Origin: an uncultured Synergistales bacterium
GTDB lineage: Bacteria; Synergistota; Synergistia; Synergistales; Aminobacteriaceae
Length of the DNA stretch: 18,212 nucleotides
Assembly: GCA_905234205.1 (NCBI GenBank)
Contig: CAJOGG010000006.1
Location: forward strand, 1 to 18,212
Direction: 5' to 3'
The stretch's first letter is position 1, and each line of letters begins with the position of its first letter. The notes under the pieces are model-generated. The model had not been told where the DNA came from. It ran no database searches and saw only the letters and a list, made by a program, of their open reading frames with translations. The translations under genes were made by a program, and so were the position numbers. Shown one piece after another: positions 7,871 through 15,565 of this stretch.

Positions 7871-9107
7871 GAGCTTTTGGAATGGTGATGCTCCCGTCCT
7901 CGTTTTGGTAGTTCTCGATTATTGCTATCAACGTTCTTCCCACAGCTATTCCGGAGCCGTTTAACGTATGAGCAAAGCGAATCTTTCCTCCGTCAGCAGG
8001 TCTGTAACGTAAACCCATTCGACGCGCTTGGAAGTCCTCACAGTTTGAACACGAGCTAATTTCGCGGTATTTATCCTGTGAAGGCAGCCACACTTCTAAA
8101 TCGTAAGTCTTGCATGATCCAAAGCCAATATCTCCTGAACAAAGATTTACGACTCTGTATGGCAATTCCAGAAGCTCTAAGACTTCGCCGGCGTTGTTTG
8201 TGAGTTTTTCGAGTTCGTCATAGCTTGTTTCGGGCGTACAGATCTTGACCATTTCGACCTTATCAAATTGGTGTTGACGCATCAAGCCTCTTACGTCACG
8301 TCCTGCGCTACCGGCCTCACGTCTGAAGCATGGAGTGTAAGCAGTGTAATACAGCGGCAAATCTTTCTCCTCAAGAATGCTTTCACGGTTTAAGTTAGTC
8401 AATGGCACTTCAGCGGTCGGGATTAGCCATAAGTCATCGTTCTGAAGCTTGTATAAATCCTCGGCGAATTTGGGAAGCTGTCCTGTACCCTCAAGAATTG
8501 CTGAACGAACCATGAAAGGCGGCTCAACTTCAAGATAACCATGTTTGCGCGTGTGAAGGTCAAGCATGAAATTTACGAGAGCACGCTCCATTCTTGCGCC
8601 TAAACCCTTAAGCACTGTGAAGCGACTTTGAGCTAACATAACGCCCTTCTCGAAATCCATAATGCCTAACGCTTCGGCCAAGTCCCAATGAGGCAACGGA
8701 GTGAATGAGAATTTCTTAGGCTCGCCCCATTTACGCACTACAGGGTTATCATTTTCATCATTGCCGATAGGAGTTGTTGTGCTTAACTTGTTGGGAAGAG
8801 TCATCAAATAAGTGTGTAACTCTGTCTCTACCTCTGAAAGTTCTGAGTCAAGAGCTTTAATCTTGTCGCCCATTCCCTTAATTTCAGCTTTGAGTGCTTC
8901 AACGTCAATTTCCGGGTGATTCTTGCCCATGCCGATTTTCTTGGAGCCTTCGTTGCGTTTTGCTTTGAGGTCTTCTGTTTCTCCTATGATTTTGCGGCGG
9001 CGTTCGTCAAGTGTTACTAGCTTGCTTAAATCAAAATCGTGTTTACGATTCTTGAGGATTTCGGCGTATTCGTCTTTATTAGCAAGTATGTATTTGATGT
9101 CAAGCAT
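7827..9107 (-). CDS. serS: Seryl-tRNA synthetase
   Basis: A 426-residue class II synthetase that charges tRNA-Ser with serine in the cytoplasm. The N-terminal 110 residues are the charged antiparallel coiled-coil arm that contacts the long variable arm of the tRNA. The catalytic core has motif 2 ([12 protein letters not shown], about 260-275), the TAEVPLTN segment and motif 3 ([10 protein letters not shown] near 384). Length and order match bacterial SerRS, with no missing motif. The ATG (9105-9107) lies inside the last codons of ribH (8-base overlap), with GGAG at 9120-9123 twelve bases upstream inside ribH. It therefore belongs to the riboflavin transcript. Confidence 0.97.
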   Translation of the reverse strand: MLDIKYILANKDEYAEILKNRKHDFDLSKLVTLDERRRKIIGETEDLKAKRNEGSKKIGMGKNHPEIDVEALKAEIKGMGDKIKALDSELSEVETELHTYLMTLPNKLSTTTPIGNDENDNPVVRKWGEPKKFSFTPLPHWDLAEALGIMDFEKGVMLAQSRFTVLKGLGARMERALVNFMLDLHTRKHGYLEVEPPFMVRSAILEGTGQLPKFAEDLYKLQNDDLWLIPTAEVPLTNLNRESILEEKDLPLYYTAYTPCFRREAGSAGRDVRGLMRQHQFDKVEMVKICTPETSYDELEKLTNNAGEVLELLELPYRVVNLCSGDIGFGSCKTYDLEVWLPSQDKYREISSCSNCEDFQARRMGLRYRPADGGKIRFAHTLNGSGIAVGRTLIAIIENYQNEDGSITIPKALVPYMDGLERISNK

Positions 9108-9600
9108 TTACTGTCATGGCTCCTGTGTTGTTCTGCTTACGGATATTCTTTAACATGTTCGCCATTTCTATAGCTACCACTGCACAATCTGCTCCCTTAT
9201 TGCCTGCTTTGCTTCCCGCTCTGATTAAAGCCTGGTCAAGAGTATCAGTCGTCAACACACCGAAAGCTATTGGCACGCGATTTTCGAGTCCAGCCTGTGC
9301 GAGTCCCTTTGACATTTCAGCAGCAACATAATCAAAGTGTGGAGTATCTCCGCGAATAACTGCGCCTAATGCGATAATGGCATCGTATTTCCCGGTTAAT
9401 GCAAGCTCTTTAGCGATCAATGGCAATTCCCAAGCTCCTGGCACCCAGTAAATATCAATCGCGCTTCCTGAAACGTCATGACGCATAAGTCCATCTTTTG
9501 CACCGTCGATTAACTTTGTTGTTACAAGCTCATTGAAACGTGAGGCGACTATGGCAACGTTCAGCCCAGTGCCTATTAACTTACCTTCTATTATTTTCAT
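9100..9600 (-). CDS. ribH: 6,7-dimethyl-8-ribityllumazine synthase
   Basis: A 166-residue lumazine synthase, which condenses 5-amino-6-ribitylaminouracil with 3,4-dihydroxy-2-butanone 4-phosphate, the penultimate step to riboflavin. Family features are the N-terminal [13 protein letters not shown], the VPGAWELP loop, [16 protein letters not shown] with the catalytic-region His, and [24 protein letters not shown] near the C-terminus is the usual helix. Length is normal for the family. The ATG (9598-9600) has AGGAGG eleven bases upstream, overlapping the end of ribA. It is the last rib gene; serS begins within its 3' end. Confidence 0.97.
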   Translation of the reverse strand: MKIIEGKLIGTGLNVAIVASRFNELVTTKLIDGAKDGLMRHDVSGSAIDIYWVPGAWELPLIAKELALTGKYDAIIALGAVIRGDTPHFDYVAAEMSKGLAQAGLENRVPIAFGVLTTDTLDQALIRAGSKAGNKGADCAVVAIEMANMLKNIRKQNNTGAMTVNA

Positions 9601-9601
9601 G

Positions 9602-10258
9602 TTAAATTATTCCTCCTAAAATATGTCCCATTCTGTGTTCTTTAGTGCTTAAATATTTCTCGTTGTACTCATTGGGATTGATTAATATCGGCACTCGTTC
9701 AGTGATTTCTATTCCGTATTCCTCAAGCCCTGAAATTTTTCCGGGGTTATTGGTCATGAGTCTGATTCGCTTCAGTCCCAAGTCCTTGAGAATCTCCGCG
9801 CCCGTCCCGTATTCTCTCATGTCCGGAGGGAAACCCAACGCTACGTTAGCATCGACTGTATCGAGTCCTTCATCTTGCAACTTATAAGCACGCAATTTAT
9901 TAAGCAAGCCAATCCCTCGACCTTCCTGACGCATATAGAGCAGCACGCCCCGGCCTTCGTCAGCTATCATCTTCAAAGCCGTATGAAGTTGTGGGCCACA
10001 ATCGCAGCGTAAGGAGCCTAACACGTCACCAGTAAAGCATTCGCTATGTACACGAGTCAAAACAGGTTCGCCCGATAAAATATCCCCCATAACTAAAGCC
10101 AAATGCGTGTGTGCGTCATCGTCCTGTGTGATACTTCTGTAAGCGTTCACGTTAAAGACGCCCCATTCAGTCGGGATTTTGACCTCAAGTTTCTTCTCTA
10201 CACGCTTAAACTCTGATTTAGTGATTATTATCTCGTGTTCATGTTTATGACAGTTCAT
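9602..10258 (-). CDS. ribA: GTP cyclohydrolase II (stand-alone)
   Basis: A 218-residue enzyme that opens GTP to 2,5-diamino-6-ribosylamino-pyrimidinone 5'-phosphate, the first committed step of riboflavin synthesis. The zinc-binding cysteines are in [15 protein letters not shown], followed by [12 protein letters not shown] and the TNNPGK segment. The first 26 residues include [19 protein letters not shown], which resembles the linker between the RibB and RibA halves of bifunctional RibBA proteins, yet no RibB domain precedes it: ribE ends 13 bases upstream. The ATG at 10256-10258 has a strong AGGAGGTG sequence, with the GGAGG core seven bases away, so this start is well supported. Confidence 0.95.
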   Translation of the reverse strand: MNCHKHEHEIIITKSEFKRVEKKLEVKIPTEWGVFNVNAYRSITQDDDAHTHLALVMGDILSGEPVLTRVHSECFTGDVLGSLRCDCGPQLHTALKMIADEGRGVLLYMRQEGRGIGLLNKLRAYKLQDEGLDTVDANVALGFPPDMREYGTGAEILKDLGLKRIRLMTNNPGKISGLEEYGIEITERVPILINPNEYNEKYLSTKEHRMGHILGGII

Positions 10259-10270
10259 TTATACACCTCC

Positions 10271-10930
10271 TTACATTTCCAACAATGACGCTAAATAATT
10301 TCCCGGTTTGCTGTCTCCATTAGAATTATACGCGCTCACATCGTCTTGATGAATCAATCGTGCTACATACTTTCCAAGAATATCAGTCTCAAGATTTATC
10401 AAGCCGCCAGGTTTTAAGCCGCCAAGTGTCGTAGCCTTTAACGTTTCAGGAATCAATCCCACCGAAAAAATTTTGTCGTTCACGTTTATAACCGTCAAGC
10501 TTATTCCATCAATCGCCACTGAACCTTTCTCGACGATTCCCCGCAGCAAACTTTTATCTTCAGGAACAAATATAGCTTCTTTCGTTGTTGTGCCAGTTAT
10601 CTCAATCAATTTTGCTACACCGTCGACATGACCAAGCACCAAATGGCCATCAAGCCTATCACTTAATCTTATCGCGCGTTCAAGATTAACTCGTGTTCCT
10701 GTGCGTAAAGCTCTTCCGAACCAAGTACGCTTGAAAGTTTCCCGCATCATTTCGACGTCAAAACTTTGTTTATCGTTTCGTGTTACGGTCAAGCAAGCCC
10801 CACTAACTGATACGGATTGACCAATTTTTAATTCGCCTGATAGTTCTGAATCTATTGTGAGTGTGTAAAATTCTCCGCTCTGATGAAATTTTTTGACCGT
10901 CCCCAAAGTCTCTATAAGTCCGGTGAACAT
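10271..10930 (-). CDS. ribE: Riboflavin synthase, alpha subunit
   Basis: A 219-residue protein with two homologous lumazine-binding barrels, the layout of riboflavin synthase. This enzyme dismutates two molecules of 6,7-dimethyl-8-ribityllumazine to riboflavin. The N-terminus MFTGLIETLGTV is diagnostic; the first barrel ends near RAIRLSDRLDGHLV, and the second begins with GHVDGVAKLIEI and contains IDGISLTV. The ATG (10928-10930) lies within the end of ribD (19-base overlap), preceded by GGAAGG-like sequence at about ten bases. The stop codon abuts the ribosome site of ribA. The same gene is called ribC in E. coli. Confidence 0.96.
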   Translation of the reverse strand: MFTGLIETLGTVKKFHQSGEFYTLTIDSELSGELKIGQSVSVSGACLTVTRNDKQSFDVEMMRETFKRTWFGRALRTGTRVNLERAIRLSDRLDGHLVLGHVDGVAKLIEITGTTTKEAIFVPEDKSLLRGIVEKGSVAIDGISLTVINVNDKIFSVGLIPETLKATTLGGLKPGGLINLETDILGKYVARLIHQDDVSAYNSNGDSKPGNYLASLLEM

Positions 10931-11931
10931 GTTAATCGCCCTTCCACTAAAATATCTTGGCCAAGTTGTGTAAATTTTACGTAATTGACTCCAAACGCTT
11001 CACTTACAGAGTCAAATCCCATGCCCAAGTTAAAGCCTTTGCCCTCGCCTAAAATTTTTGGTGCGTAGAATAAATTCACGTAGTCAGCAAAACCCTCACG
11101 TAAAAACGTGCTCAAGACTTCCGGGCCTCCCTCAACCATAAGAGTCAAGACGCCGCGCTTCACGAGTTCTTCAAGAGCAGATTTTATATCACAATCAAGA
11201 ATCACATAATTGTCATCGTTACGAACTTTTGCATTCTTGGGTGTTCTGTGTTGCCTATCAAGTACAACGCGTAAAGGGTTTATTCCGGCTACATGCCTTA
11301 CGGTTAATTCAGGATCATCGCTCAAAATTGTCCCTACTCCGACTAACAAGGCATCATTACTTGCGCGTAACTCATGAGCTTTTGTGCGTGCTTCAATTCC
11401 TGTGAGCCATTTACTTGAGCCATTATCTAGACACATTTTCCCGTCGAGACTCATAGCGGCTTTGAGAGTTATAAACGGTCTGTGATATTTATGTACGAAT
11501 ACGAATCCACGATTGAGCCATTTTGCCCGCGCGTTAATTTCTCCTTCAAGCTCTGTAAGTTTTATTCCGGCGTCACGTAAAATATTTATGCCCTTGCTAT
11601 TTACTTTAGGGTTTGGATCTCTCATAGCAACAACGACTTCAGAAACGCCTTCTTCAACGAGTCTATTAGCACAAGGTGGAGTCTTGCCATAATGTGAACA
11701 AGGTTCAAGCGTTACATAAACAGTTGAGCCTCTTACGTCGTGATTATGTGCCTTAGCGTCATTAAGAGCTTCGATTTCTGCGTGGGGATATCCGCATTCA
11801 TGGTGCCAGCCCTCGCCAATAATCTTGCCGTCCTTCACGATCACACAGCCCACCATTGGATTAGGTGAAGTTCTTCGTAGGCCACGCGACGCTAACGACA
11901 GCGCTTTATTCATGTAAATATCGTGTGAAAT
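10912..11931 (-). CDS. ribD: Bifunctional pyrimidine deaminase/reductase RibD, probable AUU start
   Basis: A 339-residue enzyme carrying out the second and third steps of the pyrimidine branch of riboflavin synthesis. The deaminase half binds zinc through HAE (residues 50-52) and PCSHYGKTPPC (C78, C87). The reductase half (from about residue 145) shows TLKAAMSLDGK, a GVGT.L.DDP.L segment and the VEGGP loop. The best start is ATT 11929-11931: GGAGG at 11940-11944 sits eight bases upstream and is the only good ribosome site. It also places the N-terminus (SHDIYM) in register with E. coli and B. subtilis RibD as I recall them. Alternatives are TTG 11944-11946, which overlaps that site, and ATG 11911-11913, which is 26 bases from it. 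Confidence 0.93.
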   Translation of the reverse strand: MSHDIYMNKALSLASRGLRRTSPNPMVGCVIVKDGKIIGEGWHHECGYPHAEIEALNDAKAHNHDVRGSTVYVTLEPCSHYGKTPPCANRLVEEGVSEVVVAMRDPNPKVNSKGINILRDAGIKLTELEGEINARAKWLNRGFVFVHKYHRPFITLKAAMSLDGKMCLDNGSSKWLTGIEARTKAHELRASNDALLVGVGTILSDDPELTVRHVAGINPLRVVLDRQHRTPKNAKVRNDDNYVILDCDIKSALEELVKRGVLTLMVEGGPEVLSTFLREGFADYVNLFYAPKILGEGKGFNLGMGFDSVSEAFGVNYVKFTQLGQDILVEGRLTCSPDL

Positions 11932-11939
11932 TTTCTTTG

Positions 11940-11944
11940 CCTCC
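11940..11944 (-). promoter_or_regulatory. Ribosome binding site that decides the ribD start
   Basis: GGAGG on the minus strand, followed by the eight bases CAAAGAAA and then ATT. No ATG, GTG or TTG in the ribD frame lies 5-15 bases downstream, so ATT is the only plausible initiator for this site. Confidence 0.6.
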
Positions 11945-11961
11945 AAAAACTTTTTGGCAAT

Positions 11962-11990
11962 ATTTTACCCGCGGGGTGTATCATTAGCAA
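11962..11990 (-). promoter_or_regulatory. Sigma-70-type promoter of the rib-serS operon
   Basis: On the minus strand TTGCTA (11985-11990) and TAAAAT (11962-11967) are separated by exactly 17 bases. Transcription would start near 11954, giving a leader of about 23 bases to the ATT start of ribD. That leader is too short for an FMN riboswitch, so this copy of the operon shows no riboswitch control. Confidence 0.5.
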
Positions 11991-12007
11991 TTATTTTTAA
12001 TTTTTTC

Positions 12008-12012
12008 AGGAG
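12008..12012 (+). promoter_or_regulatory. Ribosome binding site setting the oxidoreductase start
   Basis: AGGAG lies 13 bases before TTG 12026-12028. It falls inside the longest open frame (from 11954), so the upstream part of that frame is untranslated leader. The chosen TTG gives a clean Sec signal peptide. Confidence 0.55.
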
Positions 12013-12025
12013 TGTGTACTTAATT

Positions 12026-14242
12026 TTGAATGTAACAAAAAATCTGCGTCTTATATTAATTTCGATCGTGTTGATTCTATTCACAACCACAATTTCTTCC
12101 GCAGCATCTCGACGACCAATAAAAACTCCCCGAAATTCTTACGATATTATCATAGCAGGAGCAGGCACAGGAGGAATTTCTGCAGCCATACAAGCAGCTA
12201 GAATGGGAGCAAGCGTCTTAGTTGTAGAGCCAAGCACATGGATCGGTGGACAAGCTACAGCGGCGGGGGTCTCTACTATGGACGACATGAGCAGACAGAA
12301 GAGCGGCTTGTATTTGGAACTCATCAACATGATTAAAGGCTATTATGATAGACGCGGAAAATCTATGGGCACATGTTACTGGAATTCTAAAGCAAGTATA
12401 GCCTTTGAGCCTCATATAGGCCAAGAAGCATTTGTCAACCTGATAAATGACGCTCGCAAAAAAGGCACTTTAGAATTTTTAATGAACAGTGAAATTATTA
12501 GAGTGCAGAAAGAAGGAAATAGAGTTACTGGTGTAACAGTCGGTACTCCAGAGAACGAGAGAAGCTATTTATGTGAAGTTCTGATCGACGCGACTGAATA
12601 CGGGGATATACTCCCATTGACGAACACACCATATAGAGCCGGAAACTCTGTATCACAATTCATAAACTCTGAAGCAATGATTCAAGATATTACTTGGGTC
12701 GCAATTATGCACAAATATCCCGGCGGCGTACCCGATTATCTCAAGCCAAGTGAACCTCTTCCAGGTTATGAACTCGCTAAACGAAACTACGAGAGCTATG
12801 TTACTGTAGACGGATTTAATTTTCGCAACACTTACCCGGTTTTAACTCCTGTAAATTTCATGACGCATAATTCTTATAGAGGGCTTCCAGATTCGTCTAA
12901 CCCATATAATTACGACGCTGATAAAGATAACAGAATGTACACGACAAAAACCAGCGTGAACTGGGGCAACGATTACCCGGGTACTTATTTATGGAATGGC
13001 AAGAAGGGTTTACCAGTTGGCTATCTTGAGAATAGAGCCTTACGCAGACAAATTGAGCGCGACGCTTTAATCAAGACGTTACATTTTATATATTACGTAC
13101 AAAATGAACTTGGCGAAGATTGGTCAGTAGCTGATGACGAATACAAGAATCGAATTTTACCCGAGGCAGCACGAGGACTTCCTTATGAGTGGCAAGAAAT
13201 TGTTAAGCGTATGCCAGTTATTCCTTACGTGAGAGAATCAAGACGCATTATAGGCAAACATACTTTGACTTCTGAAGAGCTTCTGCATAATTCATTGAGC
13301 TATAGGGACGGACAAACTAGCCATGAATTTTCTGACGCTATAGCAATCGGAGGTTATATTCTTGATTTACACGGAGCAGCTACTGATGCTGATATTGAAT
13401 GGGATTTTGGGGAACGAGCAAATTCTGCCATAACTAATCGTCCTCGCGGGCCTTTTCAGGTTCCTATGGATATATTGATTCCTAACGAGACCGAAGGACT
13501 TATAGCGGCGGAGAAAAATTTATCAATGACTCGTTTATCCGCGGGGGCTTTGAGGTTACAACCTATAACAATGATGACAGGGCAGGCGGCTGGAGCTTTG
13601 GCAGCTATATCAGCTAAATATGATACACTTCCGCGAAATGTTCCGGCACTTCTCGTTCAATGGGAATTGCTTAATTCAGGCGTTAATCTTTCGCTTTGTA
13701 AATATTCCGACGTTCCTGAAGGTCATTCGATCAACAAAGCTGTACAAATATCAAATCTATATGGCCTAGTTATTCCCGACGATTACCCGCATTCAGTCTC
13801 GTATAACATCAGAGATTTTGATGATCCAGTTTTGGCGAACGCTATCATAAAAGGTAACGACAAAGGTCTATTCGGGATAAGCGACATGATGACAACGACG
13901 GAGATAGCAAAAATTTTGGAGCGGGCTAAAAAACTTGTAAGGCCAAGAAACTCAAGGGTAGCCGCAGAACTCAAGCGCGATAGATACATAACGAGAACTG
14001 AATTTGTTAAGGCAATGTGTGAAGCTTTTCCCGAACTCAAGAACATTAAACCTCAAAAAGATATTCGCCAGCCATTTAAGAAGGACAGAAATAGAAATTG
14101 GCCATACGTGGAGATTTTGGGGAGGCTTGGCCTGTTGAATGTGTACGCGATTGATTCAGAGTTTCATTACGGTCGACCTGTTACTAAAGGAGAAGCAACC
14201 GATATTATAGTTAGAGCTTGTGTGGTATTAGCTGCGAGATAG
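12026..14242 (+). CDS. Exported FAD-dependent oxidoreductase with C-terminal SLH-like region
   Basis: From TTG 12026 the protein has 738 residues. An N-terminal Sec-type signal peptide (K/R-containing start, LILISIVLILF core, ISSAAS cleavage region) is followed by a dinucleotide-binding fold: IIAGAGTGGISAAIQAAR (about 37-54), VVEPSTWIGGQ and TAAGV. This is the FAD_oxidored (PF12831) type. Late core segments include VPYVRESRRIIG and ALRLQPITMMTGQAAGALAA. The last 180 residues or so contain YSDVPEGHSINKAV (about 557) and ITRTEFVKAMCEAF, which look like degenerate S-layer homology repeats used to hold proteins at the cell envelope. No twin-arginine motif is present, so FAD would have to be loaded outside the cytoplasm. 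The substrate is unknown. It diverges from ribD and precedes gspG. Confidence 0.82.
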   Translation: MNVTKNLRLILISIVLILFTTTISSAASRRPIKTPRNSYDIIIAGAGTGGISAAIQAARMGASVLVVEPSTWIGGQATAAGVSTMDDMSRQKSGLYLELINMIKGYYDRRGKSMGTCYWNSKASIAFEPHIGQEAFVNLINDARKKGTLEFLMNSEIIRVQKEGNRVTGVTVGTPENERSYLCEVLIDATEYGDILPLTNTPYRAGNSVSQFINSEAMIQDITWVAIMHKYPGGVPDYLKPSEPLPGYELAKRNYESYVTVDGFNFRNTYPVLTPVNFMTHNSYRGLPDSSNPYNYDADKDNRMYTTKTSVNWGNDYPGTYLWNGKKGLPVGYLENRALRRQIERDALIKTLHFIYYVQNELGEDWSVADDEYKNRILPEAARGLPYEWQEIVKRMPVIPYVRESRRIIGKHTLTSEELLHNSLSYRDGQTSHEFSDAIAIGGYILDLHGAATDADIEWDFGERANSAITNRPRGPFQVPMDILIPNETEGLIAAEKNLSMTRLSAGALRLQPITMMTGQAAGALAAISAKYDTLPRNVPALLVQWELLNSGVNLSLCKYSDVPEGHSINKAVQISNLYGLVIPDDYPHSVSYNIRDFDDPVLANAIIKGNDKGLFGISDMMTTTEIAKILERAKKLVRPRNSRVAAELKRDRYITRTEFVKAMCEAFPELKNIKPQKDIRQPFKKDRNRNWPYVEILGRLGLLNVYAIDSEFHYGRPVTKGEATDIIVRACVVLAAR

Positions 14243-14244
14243 CT

Positions 14245-14250
14245 TATAAT
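14245..14250 (+). promoter_or_regulatory. Possible -10 element for gspG-gspH
   Basis: A perfect TATAAT lies just after the oxidoreductase stop, 41 bases before the gspG ATG. I see no -35 match at 16-18 bases and no TGn extension, so this may be chance in AT-rich sequence; gspG could equally be read through from the oxidoreductase gene. Confidence 0.3.
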
Positions 14251-14290
14251 TGACATGATTAATAAATTTTCAGGAGGTATTTATAGCAAC

Positions 14291-14728
14291 ATGAAAGAGA
14301 AAAACAAAACTTTAATGCGCAGGCGTTCGGGCTTTACGTTAATTGAAATTATGGTCGTGGTTGTCATTTTGGGATTACTCGCGGCACTCGTCGTTCCTAA
14401 CATTGGCAGCAACGTCTCCGAAGCTCAACGAACAGCAGCAAGAACTCAAATTGGCCAGATCGAACAGACCCTTCAAATGTACCATTTACACAACGGCTTT
14501 TATCCAAGCACACAGCAGGGACTCGAAGCTCTCGTTACAGCTCCAACTACTTCACCAGTTCCACGACGTTATCAAGACGGCGGCTACATGAAAAAAGTTC
14601 CTGAGGATCCATGGGGAAATCCTTACGTGTATAGAAATCAGGGCGGACGAGTTCAGATTATCAGCTACGGGCCTGACGGAGAAGAAGGCGGCGAAGGAGT
14701 CAACGCTGATATTTCAAACGAGGATTAA
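14291..14728 (+). CDS. gspG: Type II secretion major pseudopilin GspG
   Basis: A 145-residue prepilin-like protein that polymerises into the pseudopilus pushing substrates through the outer-membrane secretin. The leader ends in RRRSG, with predicted cleavage after Gly14. Phe+1 and Glu+5 follow in FTLIEIMVVVVILGLLAAL, and then the GspG core with YPSTQQGLEAL, VPEDPWGNPYVY and the calcium-binding loop YGPDGEEGGEGVNADI near the C-terminus. These motifs separate GspG from type IV pilins. The start is ATG 14291, with AGGAGG at 14272-14277; an ATG at 14255 lies upstream of that site and is rejected. The GspH-like gene follows five bases after the stop. Confidence 0.93.
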   Translation: MKEKNKTLMRRRSGFTLIEIMVVVVILGLLAALVVPNIGSNVSEAQRTAARTQIGQIEQTLQMYHLHNGFYPSTQQGLEALVTAPTTSPVPRRYQDGGYMKKVPEDPWGNPYVYRNQGGRVQIISYGPDGEEGGEGVNADISNED

Positions 14729-14733
14729 TTAAT

Positions 14734-15243
14734 TTGCGACGTTCAGGTTTTACGCTCGTAGAGATCTTAATCGTAGTTATGATAATGGGATTGATGGCCG
14801 GGGTAGCGATACCGCGGTTGTCTTTCTATTTTGAGCCTCCTTCAGCAGTCTTGCAACGAGCCATTGAGGAAGCTAGCGACAAAGCTTTGTCCGGAATACC
14901 TATACGACTTTCAATAAAACTTGAGGGAACTACGCGACGTGGCTATATGTTTGCGGAAGCTTTGGTTCAGAAAGAAATTGAAGAAGATAGTTTGAGCGCA
15001 TTTCTTGGGAATAATTCTTCGCGGCCCGTTGTACTTGAGTGGCAAAACGTGAAGCTTAAAAATTTACCGGACAACAGCGGCTGGAGATTTGAACCCGAGA
15101 TTATATATTTTTACTCCGATGGCTCATGCTCTCCAGCGCGAATTTCTTGGGCAGCTCCTAACGCATCAATAAGCGAAATCGACGAATATATATTAACCGT
15201 GACAGGATACTGCACAAAACTTGATAACGAATCTAAATATTAG
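14734..15243 (+). CDS. GspH-like minor pseudopilin
   Basis: A 169-residue protein with a very short leader, MRRSG, then FTLVEILIVVMIMGLMAGVAIP (Phe+1, Glu+5), a standard prepilin-peptidase substrate. The C-terminal part is predicted beta-rich, with a FYSDGSCSPARI-like segment typical of GspH/FimT proteins. The start is TTG 14734-14736, with GAGG at about ten bases inside the end of gspG. The position directly after gspG fits gspH, although GspI could not be excluded on sequence alone. Its last 11 bases overlap the convergent thioredoxin gene. Confidence 0.75.
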   Translation: MRRSGFTLVEILIVVMIMGLMAGVAIPRLSFYFEPPSAVLQRAIEEASDKALSGIPIRLSIKLEGTTRRGYMFAEALVQKEIEEDSLSAFLGNNSSRPVVLEWQNVKLKNLPDNSGWRFEPEIIYFYSDGSCSPARISWAAPNASISEIDEYILTVTGYCTKLDNESKY

Positions 15244-15553
15244 ACTCAACCCACGCTCTTAACGATTCAGCGTCCTGAAACCCAACCTGACGAGAAACAA
15301 CTTTACCTTCTCTCAAGATCATCAAGTTCGGAATGCTCATAACTCTAAATTTTTTCGCCAACTCGGGATTTTCATCAGCATCAGCTTTGAAGAATTCAAT
15401 TTTGCCGGCCAAGTCTGGTGACTCCGATAACTCTTCGACGACAGGGGAAATAGCCTTACAAGGTCCGCACCAAGTCGCCCACACGTCAAGCAGAGCTACT
15501 TTGGCTGCATCAAGTTCAGTTGTATCGCTGTTTGTGATTGCCTTAACTGCCAT
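15233..15553 (-). CDS. trxA: Thioredoxin
   Basis: A 106-residue single-domain thioredoxin, a cytoplasmic dithiol reductant. The active site WCGPC is at residues 28-32, preceded by DVWATW; the cis-proline is Pro75 in SIPNLM, where Thr more often follows the proline. The FKADADENPELAKKF segment and C-terminal helix are normal, and there is no signal peptide. The ATG (15551-15553) has GGAGG eight bases upstream. It lies 12 bases after the glutathione peroxidase gene, with the ribosome site touching that gene's stop, so the two are cotranscribed. This suggests it is the reductant for that peroxidase. Confidence 0.95.
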   Translation of the reverse strand: MAVKAITNSDTTELDAAKVALLDVWATWCGPCKAISPVVEELSESPDLAGKIEFFKADADENPELAKKFRVMSIPNLMILREGKVVSRQVGFQDAESLRAWVESNI

Positions 15554-15565
15554 GATTAACTCCTC

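Noticed and set aside
11954..11984. Plus-strand promoter TTGGCA...TATCAT for the oxidoreductase
   Set aside because: The spacing is 19 bases and the -10 match is imperfect; it is too weak to list although a promoter should lie in this gap.
11954..12025. Upstream extension of the oxidoreductase frame
   Set aside because: The ribosome site AGGAG (12008-12012) lies inside it, and starting at TTG 12026 gives a normal signal peptide.
11931..12026. FMN riboswitch upstream of ribD
   Set aside because: The predicted leader is only about 23 bases and the whole divergent gap is about 95, too short for the conserved FMN element; none of its conserved GA-rich blocks are seen.
14255..14290. Upstream ATG for gspG
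   Set aside because: The AGGAGG site (14272-14277) lies downstream of this ATG, and the longer leader is not needed for a prepilin.
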